Notes: generated from the letters alone by a model not told the origin. A DNA stretch of 64,000 bases from DAOUJH01 sp965116555 (GCA_965116555.1 OZ220698.1:2294001-2358000), one strand, 5' to 3'; numbered from the stretch's first letter, positions 1-7,902 are shown. Numbers and translations are program-made.

Positions 1-1242
1 CCCCTAGAATTGTACGACTTAAATTGGAGCCCTCATCTTGCCATCACGAAATGGAAAGGCATTCACATCGCTGAAGGCCGCGTCACAGGTATAAATATAG
101 ACCCCTATCGCTCAACAACGCATTTAGTATCGCATCCAGGCATGGAGGCCAGGCCCCTCACGGTCGTTCTTGTAGGGCGCATCCCACCATCGCTGGGTGG
201 TCTCACCGCCCTGCGGTATCTACGTTTAGATAAGAACGGCCTCACTGGGGAGATCCCCTCTTCCCTAGCCAACCTCACCAACCTGGAGCATTTGGATTTG
301 GGCGGCAATCACTTCTCAGGACAGATACCCTCTTCACTAGCCAACCTCACCAACTTGAAAACGCTTAGTTTATGGGGCCACCGGTTTAGCGGAGAGGTTC
401 CATCTTTCATAGCCAACCTCACCAACCTGGAGACGCTTCGTTTAGGGGGCAACCAGTTCACGGGGGAGATCCCATCCCTGGCCAACCTCACCAACTTGGA
501 GTCTCTCGGTTTATGGGGCAACCAGTTCACGGGGGAGATCCCATCCCTGGCCAACCTCACCAACCTGGAGACTCTCTTTTTGAGCCGCAACCAACTCACG
601 GGAGAGATTCCCTCCCTGACCAACCTCACCGACCTGCGGCATCTATCTTTGGAGGACAACCAACTAACGGGAGAGATTCCCTCCCTGGCCAACCTCACAT
701 ACCTAGAGGATTTAGATTTAAGTGGCAACCAACTCACGGGAGAGATTCCCTGCCTGGCCAACCTCACCAACCTGGAGACTCTCTTTTTGAGCCGCAACCA
801 ACTCACGGGAGAGATTCCCTCCCTGAGCAACCTTCCCAGCCTGCGGTCTCTGCGTTTAGATTACAACCGGCTCACAGGAGAGATTCCCTCCCTGACCAAC
901 CTCCCCAACCTGCTGTCTCTAGATTTACGTAACAACCGGCTCACAGGAGAGATCCCCTCTTTCCTGAGCAACCTCCCCAGCCTGTGGTATCTATATTTAG
1001 ATAACAACCAGCTCACGGGGGAGATCCCCCCTTCCTTGGGCAACACGAAGAACCTGGTGCGCTTAGATTTAGATAACAACCAGCTCACAGGAGAGATCCC
1101 CTCTTCCCTCAGTAACCTTCCTCATCTGACAGAGCTATACCTCTCATCGAATGAGCTGAGCGGGTGTGTGCCTGCTGAACTGCAGAATGTAAAGCGCACG
1201 GACTTCTCAGTGCTTGGTCTTCCGTTCTGTGAGGTGCAGTAG
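1..1242 (+). CDS. Leucine-rich repeat protein, 5' end missing
   Basis: The reading frame is open from base 1, so the N-terminus lies outside the window. The first in-frame start-like codon (TTG at 10) is probably not the true start. The visible N-terminal part (W...KGIHIAEGRVTGINID) resembles the cap that precedes plant-type LRRs in bacterial surface proteins. About 14 repeats of 23-24 residues follow, with the pattern LTGEIPSLANLTNLExLxL. The protein ends with a short cap, LPFCEVQ. Such LRR solenoids bind proteins or glycans; the ligand here is unknown. No anchor is visible at the C-terminus. The repeats are nearly identical at DNA level in places, showing recent internal duplication. It sits 46 bp upstream of mnmA on the same strand. 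Confidence 0.85.
   Translation, partial: PLELYDLNWSPHLAITKWKGIHIAEGRVTGINIDPYRSTTHLVSHPGMEARPLTVVLVGRIPPSLGGLTALRYLRLDKNGLTGEIPSSLANLTNLEHLDLGGNHFSGQIPSSLANLTNLKTLSLWGHRFSGEVPSFIANLTNLETLRLGGNQFTGEIPSLANLTNLESLGLWGNQFTGEIPSLANLTNLETLFLSRNQLTGEIPSLTNLTDLRHLSLEDNQLTGEIPSLANLTYLEDLDLSGNQLTGEIPCLANLTNLETLFLSRNQLTGEIPSLSNLPSLRSLRLDYNRLTGEIPSLTNLPNLLSLDLRNNRLTGEIPSFLSNLPSLWYLYLDNNQLTGEIPPSLGNTKNLVRLDLDNNQLTGEIPSSLSNLPHLTELYLSSNELSGCVPAELQNVKRTDFSVLGLPFCEVQ
546..826 (+). repeat. Intragenic 69-bp periodic LRR repeats with an identical 74-bp duplicate
   Basis: Bases 546-619 and 753-826 are identical over 74 bp, offset by 207 bp, which is three 69-bp repeat units. The surrounding units differ by scattered substitutions. 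This fits unequal crossing-over or gene conversion within the LRR gene rather than a mobile element. Confidence 0.85.
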
Positions 1243-1288
1243 CCGGCTTGGGGCTTGGTTTTCACCGTATGCTATCCTTATAGCTGAA

Positions 1289-2389
1289 ATGTCTACTCCC
1301 AAGCCCCGTGTAGTCGTCGCCATGAGCGGCGGCGTCGATTCCTCAGTTGCGGCCCTCCTCCTCAAGGAGCAGGGCTACGACGTAGTTGGCGTTACCATGC
1401 GCCTCTTCCCCTATGACGAAGACAACGCCCTCACCCGGTACAACAAGGGCTGCTGCACCCCGCAGGACGTTGAAGACGCCCGGCGCGTCTGCCAGATCAT
1501 CGGCGCTCCCCACTACCTGATGAACTTCGAGCGCGAGTTCCAGCAGTTCGTCATCGACTATTTCTGCGACGAATACGCCCGTGGACGCACCCCGCATCCC
1601 TGCCTTGCCTGCAACGATAAGATCAAGTTCTCCTTCCTTTTCCAGCGCGCCGTCGCCCTGGACGCCGACTACATTGCTACCGGCCACTACGCCCGCGTCG
1701 ATGAACAGGACGGGGCATACCGGCTTCTCAAGGGTATAGACCAGTCCAAGGACCAGTCCTACGTCCTCTTCACCCTGCGTCAAGAGGAGCTGCGGCGCAC
1801 CCTGCTGCCCGTCGGCTGGTACAGCAAGTCGCAGATCCGCGACTTTGCGCTTAACGCCGGCCTGCCAGTGGCCAACAAGCCTGACAGCCAGGAGATATGC
1901 TTCATCCCGGACGGCGATTACCGTTCCTTCATCAAAGAGCGAGTTGCCCCCACTTCCGGCGAGATCGTGGACACGGAGGGCAACGTCCTTGGCTGGCACG
2001 ACGGTGTCCAGAACTTTACCGTTGGTCAGCGCCGGGGACTGGGAATCACCGCGGGCAAGCCCATGTTTGTCCTCGGCATAGACGCCCAGCGGCAACGAGT
2101 GATCGTAGGCGAAGCCAAAGACCTGCTCAGCCATAATCTGTGGGCTTCACAGGTCAGCTTCACCGGCGGCGCTCCTTCAGGCCCCGTCCAGGTCGACGCC
2201 AAGATTCGTTACAAGGCTTCCGAGGCGCCTGCCGTCCTCTATCCCCGCGGCGACTCCGCTGTCATCAGCTTCCAGGCTCCTCAGCGCGCCGTCACGCCCG
2301 GCCAGGCCGTGGCCTTCTACCGCCAGGACGAGCTCATCGGCGGCGGCATCATTGAAGGCCCCTATCTCGACACCGTGCCATTATCGTAG
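1289..2389 (+). CDS. mnmA: tRNA-specific 2-thiouridylase MnmA
   Basis: Transfers sulfur to U34 of tRNA-Lys, -Glu and -Gln in the cytoplasm, giving s2U at the wobble position. The ATP pyrophosphatase loop SGGVDSS starts at residue 13. The catalytic cysteines sit at residue 108 (in HPCLACN, a CxxC variant) and residue 204 (QEICFIP). The usual D-SKDQSY and GQRRGLGI segments are present. Length is 366 residues, normal for the family. I chose the ATG at 1289 because it directly precedes the conserved KPRVVVAMSGG segment; a longer frame from 1214 would add 25 unconserved residues overlapping the LRR gene. A TGCTATCCT sequence just upstream (about 1270-1278) could be an extended -10 element. Confidence 0.96.
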   Translation: MSTPKPRVVVAMSGGVDSSVAALLLKEQGYDVVGVTMRLFPYDEDNALTRYNKGCCTPQDVEDARRVCQIIGAPHYLMNFEREFQQFVIDYFCDEYARGRTPHPCLACNDKIKFSFLFQRAVALDADYIATGHYARVDEQDGAYRLLKGIDQSKDQSYVLFTLRQEELRRTLLPVGWYSKSQIRDFALNAGLPVANKPDSQEICFIPDGDYRSFIKERVAPTSGEIVDTEGNVLGWHDGVQNFTVGQRRGLGITAGKPMFVLGIDAQRQRVIVGEAKDLLSHNLWASQVSFTGGAPSGPVQVDAKIRYKASEAPAVLYPRGDSAVISFQAPQRAVTPGQAVAFYRQDELIGGGIIEGPYLDTVPLS

Positions 2390-2527
2390 CTGCGTAGGTG
2401 TCAATGCTGAGGAGTCGGTTGCTCTCCGTCCGACCTAAAACCGCTCCCACCGACGAAGTATCTGCCCATCTTCCGGGAGACGTGTGGCCAATTGACTAAT
2501 GGTGTATGAGTCAATTAGACTGTTGCC

Positions 2528-2773
2528 ATGTCTAAGCGCCTACAGGTCCTCTTGGATGAGGAAGAGTTTCGGGAGTTTCAGGCTGTTGCCCGCAGGCAGC
2601 GGATGACTCTTGCAGAGTGGGTCCGGCAGGCACTGCGTCAGGCGCGGAGCGATCACCCCGGAACCATGGAAACCAAGTTGCGCGTTATCGCCGATGCCTC
2701 TCGACACGAGTTTCCCACCGCCGACATAGAGGTCATGCTTCGGGAGATCGAAGCGGGGCAACGGCTCCAGTGA
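2528..2773 (+). CDS. Ribbon-helix-helix type antitoxin of a VapBC-like pair
   Basis: An 81-residue protein whose N-terminus (KRLQVLLDEEEFREFQAVA) looks like a MetJ/Arc-type ribbon-helix-helix DNA-binding segment, followed by a charged C-terminal tail that would bind the toxin. Antitoxins of this kind neutralise the partner PIN nuclease and repress their own promoter. The stop codon overlaps the GTG start of the next gene in the sequence GTGA (2770-2773), so the two are translationally coupled. The family call rests on size, fold-like pattern and partner. Confidence 0.75.
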   Translation: MSKRLQVLLDEEEFREFQAVARRQRMTLAEWVRQALRQARSDHPGTMETKLRVIADASRHEFPTADIEVMLREIEAGQRLQ

Positions 2774-3165
2774 TCTTCATAGACTCCAATGTTCCCATGT
2801 ACATGGTGGGAGCGGCACATCCCAACAAGGACCGAGCCGTGGCTGCACTGGCGCAGTTGGTGCGAGACGGTGAGTGGTTCGTCACCGACGTAGAGGTGTA
2901 CCAAGAGATCCTCCACCGTTACACGGCGATAAATAGACAGGACGCTATCGACGCTGCCTTCGAAATTCTGGATGGTTTAGCCGACGAAGTCTTGATCTTT
3001 GGCATTGCGGAGATACGCTCCGCCAGAGCGCTGTTGGGCACAGTGGCAGGCCTCTCGGCGCGTGATGCATTGCACGTGGCGGTGATGCAGAATGCCGGTG
3101 TCAGTCGCATATTGAGCTTCGACGTTGGTTTCGATGCCTGCCCCGGGATCGAACGCCTGAAGTAG
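2770..3165 (+). CDS. PIN-domain ribonuclease toxin, VapC-like
   Basis: A 131-residue PIN domain, the standard size of VapC toxins, which are Mg2+-dependent endoribonucleases that inactivate tRNA or rRNA. The acidic metal ligands are visible: D5 in VIFIDSN, E in VYQEILHR, D in SARDALHVAVM and D in SFDVGFD. The GTG start at 2770 lies inside the antitoxin stop and places the conserved IFIDSN strand at the N-terminus; the frame is open further upstream, but that part overlaps the antitoxin and looks non-coding. The exact RNA target cannot be read from sequence. Confidence 0.85.
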   Translation: MIFIDSNVPMYMVGAAHPNKDRAVAALAQLVRDGEWFVTDVEVYQEILHRYTAINRQDAIDAAFEILDGLADEVLIFGIAEIRSARALLGTVAGLSARDALHVAVMQNAGVSRILSFDVGFDACPGIERLK

Positions 3166-3322
3166 CGCCCGTAGTCCAAGTACGCCCCCTCTGCCCGTTT
3201 GCCTGCCTGTCCGTATGTCCGGGGGAGGGGTGGAGCGGGGCGGCACGGCGCGCTAGTTTCCCGCCGTAGCCGTGACATTTCCGCCTTGTGACTCCAACTC
3301 GCCGTCTTGTATCGTCTCATCC

Positions 3323-4324
3323 ATGAAGCCAACCTGGGCAGAAGAGAACCTCCTCCTCCGGAAAGGCTACTCGCTCATTGCCGGAGTCGACGAAGTGGGC
3401 CGCGGCCCACTGGCTGGCCCCGTCGCCGCCGCCGCCGTCATCTTGGACCCCAGCGCTGACCATGACTGGTATGAAGAACTGGACGATAGCAAAGTCGTTC
3501 CTCCCCGCAAGAGGCAGCAACTAGCCAAGCTGATCAAGGCGCACGCCAAAGCCGTCAACGTCGCATTCGTTGAGTCGCAGGATATCGACGCCTTCGGCAT
3601 TGTTCCCGCCACCAAGACGTCCATGGCCCGCGCCATCGCCGGACTCAAAGTCAGGCCGGACCACGTCCTAATCGATGCTGTTCCGCTGCCTGAGATCAGC
3701 ATCCCCTTCCGCGCCGTGACAAAGGGCGACGCCCTCTGCCGGTCCATAGCCGCCGCATCCATTGTCGCCAAGGTGGCCAGGGACCGTCGCATGAGGCAAG
3801 AGCACCGGGTTCATCCCGCCTACGGCTTTTCCAGGCACAAGGGATACGCCTCACCGGAGCATCTGAAGAAGCTCAATGAGCTTGGCCCATGCTCCATTCA
3901 CCGCCGTTCCTTTGCCCCTATTCGCGATCTTCTCCAACCTCCCGCCAGCGTATCTGATAGCACTCGCTCTCGTGGCCGCGCTGCCGAAGCCGCAGTAGCC
4001 GTCTTTCTGGAATCGCGGGGGTATCGCGTGCTGGAGCGCGGCTTCACCTGCCGCTGGGGCGAAATCGATCTCATAGCTCAGCATGGCGAAACCATCACCT
4101 TCGTTGAGGTCAAGTCCCGTCGCAGTAGCTCCATGGGTACTCCGTTCGAATCCATAACACGGAAAAAGCAACGGAGCCTCATACTTTCGGCGCAGGAGTT
4201 CATTCAGCAGCGCAGCTTGGAGAACGCAACGTGGAGAATAGACGTTGTCTCGGCGCGGCTGAAAGCCTCCAACAATGGCGCCTATTCCTTTGAGCACCTG
4301 GAAAACGCCGTGACGGGCTTTTGA
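3323..4324 (+). CDS. rnhB: Ribonuclease HII fused to YraN/UPF0102 endonuclease-like domain
   Basis: Residues ~1-205 are RNase HII, which cuts RNA in RNA-DNA hybrids and removes misincorporated ribonucleotides. Catalytic acidic positions are visible in GVDEVGRG, in VLIDAVPL and in VARDRRM. Residues ~215-333 are a YraN/UPF0102 domain of the Holliday-junction-resolvase/PD-(D/E)XK-like fold, with the GEIDLIA and FVEVKSR motif. In many bacteria rnhB and yraN are adjacent separate genes; here they form one continuous frame joined by a short linker near QPPASVSDSTRSRG. I chose the ATG at 3323 because conserved sequence begins directly after it; an upstream in-frame start at 3272 adds 17 unconserved residues. 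Confidence 0.93.
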   Translation: MKPTWAEENLLLRKGYSLIAGVDEVGRGPLAGPVAAAAVILDPSADHDWYEELDDSKVVPPRKRQQLAKLIKAHAKAVNVAFVESQDIDAFGIVPATKTSMARAIAGLKVRPDHVLIDAVPLPEISIPFRAVTKGDALCRSIAAASIVAKVARDRRMRQEHRVHPAYGFSRHKGYASPEHLKKLNELGPCSIHRRSFAPIRDLLQPPASVSDSTRSRGRAAEAAVAVFLESRGYRVLERGFTCRWGEIDLIAQHGETITFVEVKSRRSSSMGTPFESITRKKQRSLILSAQEFIQQRSLENATWRIDVVSARLKASNNGAYSFEHLENAVTGF

Positions 4325-4342
4325 CGTATTGCCTATCAGCCC

Positions 4343-4373
4343 TTGACACATCGAAACGGTAGAGGAGTAGACT
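4343..4373 (+). promoter_or_regulatory. Candidate sigma-70 promoter before the inverted repeat
   Basis: TTGACA at 4343-4348 and TAGACT at 4368-4373 are separated by 19 bp, slightly long. Transcription from here would start around 4380 and read through the inverted repeat, so it could express a small structured RNA. Based on motif match only. Confidence 0.35.
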
Positions 4374-4473
4374 GCGAGTAGCCCTGCACAACCTCCAACG
4401 GGCCATTACTGTGACGCTTCCCGCACCCCGATGCGCCGTGCCTGGATATCAGAGGTTGTTCAGGGCTACTTGC
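4374..4473. repeat. Long inverted repeat, structured RNA or MITE-like
   Basis: The left arm GTAGCCCTGCACAACCTC (4378-4395) and the right arm GAGGTTGTTCAGGGCTAC (4452-4469) are complementary at 17 of 18 positions. Pairing extends four more base pairs outward (4374-4377 with 4470-4473, one G-U). The 56-nt centre contains a weak inner CGCA/TGCG hairpin. The SRP RNA domain IV consensus and the tmRNA features are absent. Either a miniature transposable element with terminal inverted repeats or a small RNA would fit. Confidence 0.7.
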
Positions 4474-4669
4474 TTGTAATACGCAGAATGCCAGCCTTTG
4501 GATTTCAGTAGAGGACATGATTTTCAACCAAACGGACTCCCCAATCCCAAGGAGCAGCCCTTTCATTCTGCCGGGAACGCGGCCTGCTCTCTGCCTTGAC
4601 TCCCATTAGATACGGCGAACGCTATATGGTAAGATTCTCTTGGATCTAAGACCGTTCGGCCGGTACCAA

Positions 4670-5005
4670 ATGCCTATCCACGACTATCGTTGCAAGCAGT
4701 GCGCAAAAAGGAGCTCACACTTCTTCCGTTCATTCTCAGAAGTGAGTCAGCCTGATTGCCCGCATTGCGGCAGCTCCAACGTTGTACGCCTTCTTTCCAA
4801 GTTCGCCGTACACCAGTCGTGGGATTCCGGCATAAATATTCCCTCCCAGGAGACCATGTCCGACTTCGATGAGGACGACCCTGACAGCATGAGGAGTTTT
4901 GTCGAAGGCATGCGCCGCGATATGGGCCAAGATTGGGGGCACGATTTCGACGAGTTCATTGAGGAGGCCGAAGCGGAAAGAATGGCCGACGACGGGCTGG
5001 ACTAG
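4670..5005 (+). CDS. FmdB-family zinc-ribbon protein
   Basis: A 111-residue protein starting MPIHDYRCKQC, the typical start of FmdB-type putative regulatory proteins. Two CxxC pairs, CKQC near residue 8 and CPHC near residue 36, form a small zinc ribbon. The rest is acidic (FDEDDPDSM, FIEEAEAERM) and probably disordered. Function is unknown for most members. The ATG at 4670 is chosen because the zinc-ribbon proteins begin with MP-x-Y-x-C. The gene is followed 62 bp later by thiE on the same strand. Confidence 0.85.
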   Translation: MPIHDYRCKQCAKRSSHFFRSFSEVSQPDCPHCGSSNVVRLLSKFAVHQSWDSGINIPSQETMSDFDEDDPDSMRSFVEGMRRDMGQDWGHDFDEFIEEAEAERMADDGLD

Positions 5006-5067
5006 TAGTCGCCTCTCGCGGCATTATGCAACTCAGCATCTAAGCAGAAGAGGAATTTCTTACAAAT

Positions 5068-6045
5068 ATGACCTTTGAACCCCATGAAGTTGCCTTTACC
5101 TCATCTACCATCTACCGCCTGGCCCAAGCGGTAGAAACGCACGTCCAAAACCGTGAGCTGGCGGCGCGTCTCCGTACGTTGGCCGTCCGGATAGAGTCTC
5201 AGCCTTACATTGGCGCTTCTCCGGGCCTCTCGGAAACCGCCTCTCTGGCGGCCGGATTGAACCGCTTCATTGGCTCTCTGCGTCACTTTGACCGCAAGGA
5301 GCACGATGCCAGGTTTGCCGCGGACCTCAGGGAAGTCCTGCAAGTAACGGAGAACGCCCTCGCCATGCAGGCCAGAACTTCGGGCGCCCAGCGCGTCGCC
5401 GGTCTCTATGTCATTGTTGATCCTGAGCACACCAACGGTAGAAACGTAGTCGACGTAGCCCGCGCAGCCCTCAAAGGCGGCGCAGCGTCAATTCAGTACA
5501 GGGACAAGGTCCACACTATCGGTGAACAGCTGCCGGTGGCCCATGAGTTGAGGGACCTTTGCGAGCAGTACAACGCCTCTTTCCTGGTCAACGATAGCGC
5601 CAGCCTGGCCACGTCCTCCGGCGCTCACGGCCTTCACCTTGGGCAGAAAGACCTCCCTATATATGAAGCGCGCCGCATCCTCTATTCCAGCCAGTTCATC
5701 GGCAAGTCCAGCGCCCTGCTGGAGGAAGCTCAGACCGCACTGTCTGAAGGGGTAGACTACGTTGGCGTCGGCGCGATATTCCACACCGACACAAAAACGA
5801 AAATCCGGTTCGCCGGAATAGAGACCCTGCGCATAGCGCGGCAATTTGTTACAGACATTCCCCTGGTGGCAATAGGCGGAATCAACCTGGACAATCTGGA
5901 CGCTGTCCTCAACGCCGGAGCCGATGGCATTTGCGTAATCAGCTCCGTCTGCATGGCCGACGATCCGGAGCAAGCGGCCGCTGAGCTAGTGGAACGCATC
6001 AAAGCGCACCAGGCCGCCGCAGCGGAGGAAGCCGGTGGAGTATAG
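5068..6045 (+). CDS. thiE: Thiamine-phosphate synthase with helical N-terminal extension
   Basis: Residues ~108-325 are ThiE, which joins HMP pyrophosphate and thiazole phosphate to thiamine phosphate in the cytoplasm. Recognisable motifs are QYRDK, the VNDSASLA strand, HLGQKD, VGVGAIF-TDTKT and the phosphate-binding VAIGGI near the end. The first ~108 residues are alpha-helical and not recognised; they do not show the conserved pattern of the ThiD2 domain that precedes ThiE in some bacteria. No TPP riboswitch is visible in the 62-bp gap upstream. The next gene starts inside its 3' end, so the two are coupled. Confidence 0.92.
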   Translation: MTFEPHEVAFTSSTIYRLAQAVETHVQNRELAARLRTLAVRIESQPYIGASPGLSETASLAAGLNRFIGSLRHFDRKEHDARFAADLREVLQVTENALAMQARTSGAQRVAGLYVIVDPEHTNGRNVVDVARAALKGGAASIQYRDKVHTIGEQLPVAHELRDLCEQYNASFLVNDSASLATSSGAHGLHLGQKDLPIYEARRILYSSQFIGKSSALLEEAQTALSEGVDYVGVGAIFHTDTKTKIRFAGIETLRIARQFVTDIPLVAIGGINLDNLDAVLNAGADGICVISSVCMADDPEQAAAELVERIKAHQAAAAEEAGGV

Positions 6046-6700
6046 CCAAGCGCTGTCTACCATCGCGAACCAGGCACAAAGCAAGCTGGCCCTCACCCAC
6101 CAAGCCCGTGAGCAGGCTATACCGCTAAGCCGCAAGATAATCCAGCTCTCCGCCGCCGCCATACGTTCCGCGCACCGCGGCGAATTTGACGCCTCACGCG
6201 GCATCCTTGACCAAGCAAGGGAAAACATAACCCGGCTCAAGGACGCCCTAGCGGACCACCCCGACCTCTACCACTCCGGCTACGTATCGGACGCGCAGAA
6301 GGAGTACGCGGAGGGCTGGGCAACGCTGGCCTTCCTCTCTGGGGATACGCTCTCCGGCCCGGACGAACTGGGTATCCAGATGTCCGCCTATCTCAACGGC
6401 CTGGCAGAAGCGGCCAGCGAGCTGCGTCGCAGCATCCTTGACGCTTTGCGCCGCGACAACATGGCGCCCTGTGAGGTCTGGATGCAAACCATGGACCAGG
6501 TCTATAGTCTACTCATCACCCTGGACTTCCCGGAAGCGGTCACAGGCGGCCTGCGCCGCACCACTGATCAGCTTAGAGGAGTCCTGGAACGCACCCGCGG
6601 CGACCTCACCATGGCCTTGCGCCAGCACTCCCTGGAAAAACGTCTTTCCAATTTCGAGTCCGCCGCCGGCGGCCATGACCACCGTGGCCAGCAGGACTAG
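6035..6700 (+). CDS. Translin-family protein
   Basis: A 221-residue all-helical protein of the translin family, known in eukaryotes as an octameric nucleic-acid-binding protein and, with TRAX, as an RNase. The N-terminal helix REQAIPLSRKIIQ...IRSAHRGEFD and the C-terminal helices (VYSLLITLDFPEAVTGGLRR, then LRQHSLEKRLSNFE) follow the family pattern. Bacterial members are uncommon and of unknown function. The GTG start at 6035 overlaps the thiE stop by 11 bases. Its stop overlaps the convergent DUF502 gene by 4 bases. Confidence 0.8.
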   Translation: MEYSQALSTIANQAQSKLALTHQAREQAIPLSRKIIQLSAAAIRSAHRGEFDASRGILDQARENITRLKDALADHPDLYHSGYVSDAQKEYAEGWATLAFLSGDTLSGPDELGIQMSAYLNGLAEAASELRRSILDALRRDNMAPCEVWMQTMDQVYSLLITLDFPEAVTGGLRRTTDQLRGVLERTRGDLTMALRQHSLEKRLSNFESAAGGHDHRGQQD

Positions 6701-7449
6701 CTGAGCCTATCCCTAGTCACCACTGTTTCCAGTTCGCTTGGGTCGGTAAGGACCAGCGGCGATGTCTTGATATGCTCCGGGGACACTATCCCCGCTGAGA
6801 ACACCATCCGCATGGCCTGTGGCACCGTCAAGTCCGTGTCCAGCACCTGGTCCAGCGGCACTATCGCCACCCAACCAGAGTTTGGCAGCGGCGCCGTTGG
6901 CACGTACACCACCGCCAGGATCAGCCCTTCGGAAGTATCGGTAAGGCTGGTCAAGAATCCCACGCTCCAAGCGCCCGTCCTTGGGTACTCTATCAAGACA
7001 ACCCGCTTGAACCCGGTCTCGTTGACCCTGGAACCGGTGAACGACTCTACAAACTGCCTGGACGCCGAGTAGATATGGCCCACCAAGGGAATCCTTAGAG
7101 TAACCGACTGTCCCCATCCAATGGCTATCCTTCCCGGGCCAAAGGCAAAGAACATACCGGCCAGGTACAAGAGCACAATGGATAGAATAAGGCCCAGGCC
7201 TGGAAACCCTATGTCCACTCCGTACCTGTCCAAGACCCATTGCACCACTGGCTGCAACAGGCCGTTTAGCGTGAAAAACAGCCATCTCACTACTAAGTAT
7301 GTCAGCACTAGGGGGACAAGCAGCAAAATCCCGGCGAGCAGGGCCTTCCGAATATGGCCCATGAAACGTCGTTCCGTCCTCCCTAGGAAACTACGACGGA
7401 ACAGGATTGACAGGCGTCTTCTTAGCTGGCTTCTTCCCTTTTCTTTCAC
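6697..7449 (-). CDS. DUF502 family membrane protein
   Basis: A 250-residue protein of the DUF502 family. A basic N-terminus (about 30 residues) is followed by two transmembrane segments (LLAGILLLVPLVLTYLVVRW and LGLILSIVLLYLAGMFFAFG), then a soluble domain with the family motif RIPLVGHIYSASRQF and GW-VGFLTS. No function is established. A second possible start lies at the internal M of FMGHIRKALLAG, which would remove the arginine-rich head. It is convergent with the translin gene and divergent from the SelW-like gene. Confidence 0.88.
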   Translation of the reverse strand: MKEKGRSQLRRRLSILFRRSFLGRTERRFMGHIRKALLAGILLLVPLVLTYLVVRWLFFTLNGLLQPVVQWVLDRYGVDIGFPGLGLILSIVLLYLAGMFFAFGPGRIAIGWGQSVTLRIPLVGHIYSASRQFVESFTGSRVNETGFKRVVLIEYPRTGAWSVGFLTSLTDTSEGLILAVVYVPTAPLPNSGWVAIVPLDQVLDTDLTVPQAMRMVFSAGIVSPEHIKTSPLVLTDPSELETVVTRDRLS

Positions 7450-7602
7450 CGATTCCTCAATTCCAAGCCGCCATATCCGCGATTATACCAGAGCCTTGCC
7501 TGCCTTACCGATTACGCTTGCATTCACCTTGAGTATGCCAGTACGCCCTTGTCAAACGAAACCAACCGATGGTAGCCTGCGGATTACGGAGGTGATAACA
7601 CC

Positions 7603-7875
7603 ATGGTCATGAACGGTACACCCCATCTCGAGATAAAGTACTGCTCACCCTGAGGGTACTTCCCCCAGGCCTCTTGGATAGGGGCCGAATTCAATCGCCA
7701 ATTCGGCGGCAAGCTGGCAATCACCCTGACGCCCGTAGGTGAGGGACGGCTAGAGGTCTATGTTGACGGTGACCTCATCTTTGACAGAAAGGCAATCGGG
7801 CACTATCCCAGCATGCCCGACGTGACTCAGATGAAGCTGACTGTCCAAGAGAAAGTGCCCGCCTTGAGCGAATAG
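7603..7875 (+). CDS. SelW/Rdx-family selenoprotein with in-frame TGA (CxxU)
   Basis: Read with TGA at 7651-7653 as selenocysteine, this is a 90-residue protein. It begins MVMNGTPHLEIKYC-SPU and continues GYFPQASWIGAEFNRQFGG, then LEVYVDGDLIFDRK and GHYPSMPD. This is the thioredoxin-like Rdx fold (SelT/SelW/SelH family): CxxU (C14, U17) after the first strand, then the [VD]-G-x-[LI]-[IV]-F-x-R-K and G-[FHY]-[PY]-P hallmarks. Such proteins are thought to act in thiol redox control. A textbook ribosome-binding site, GGAGGTGAT (7588-7596), lies 6 nt before the ATG. A SECIS-like hairpin follows the TGA. Frame integrity on both sides of the TGA argues against a pseudogene. A TTGTCA at 7549-7554 may be part of its promoter. 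Confidence 0.9.
7668..7686 (+). promoter_or_regulatory. Bacterial SECIS-like stem-loop of the SelW-like gene
   Basis: Seven base pairs (GGCCTCT with AGGGGCC, one G-U pair) close the loop UGGAU at 7675-7679. The loop starts 22 nt after the UGA and contains the guanines expected of a SelB-binding apical loop. Position and size fit bacterial SECIS elements, which lie inside the coding region just downstream of UGA. Confidence 0.8.
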
Positions 7876-7902
7876 GGCTTTTCACCCCGCTATTCAGACC
7901 TC

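Larger units (their letters stand above)
4325..4669. other. 345-bp gene-free stretch with promoter-like site and long inverted repeat
   Basis: No credible protein frame is visible between rnhB and the fmdB-like gene. The stretch holds a TTGACA/TAGACT promoter-like pair and a 92-100 bp inverted repeat, both listed separately. Near 4596-4636 a TTGACT and a TATATGGTAAGAT sequence could drive the fmdB-thiE-translin genes, but the spacing is poor. Confidence 0.5.

Noticed and set aside
240..1130. CRISPR-like regular repeats
   Set aside because: The period is a multiple of three (69-72 bp), the sequence is translated into leucine-rich repeats, and there are no unique spacers.
4374..4473. SRP (4.5S) RNA or 6S RNA gene
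   Set aside because: The conserved SRP domain IV sequence with its GGAA loop is missing, and the length and central bulge of 6S RNA are not matched.
5006..5067. TPP riboswitch before thiE
   Set aside because: Only 62 bp are available, and the conserved CUGAGA and thi-box sequences are absent.
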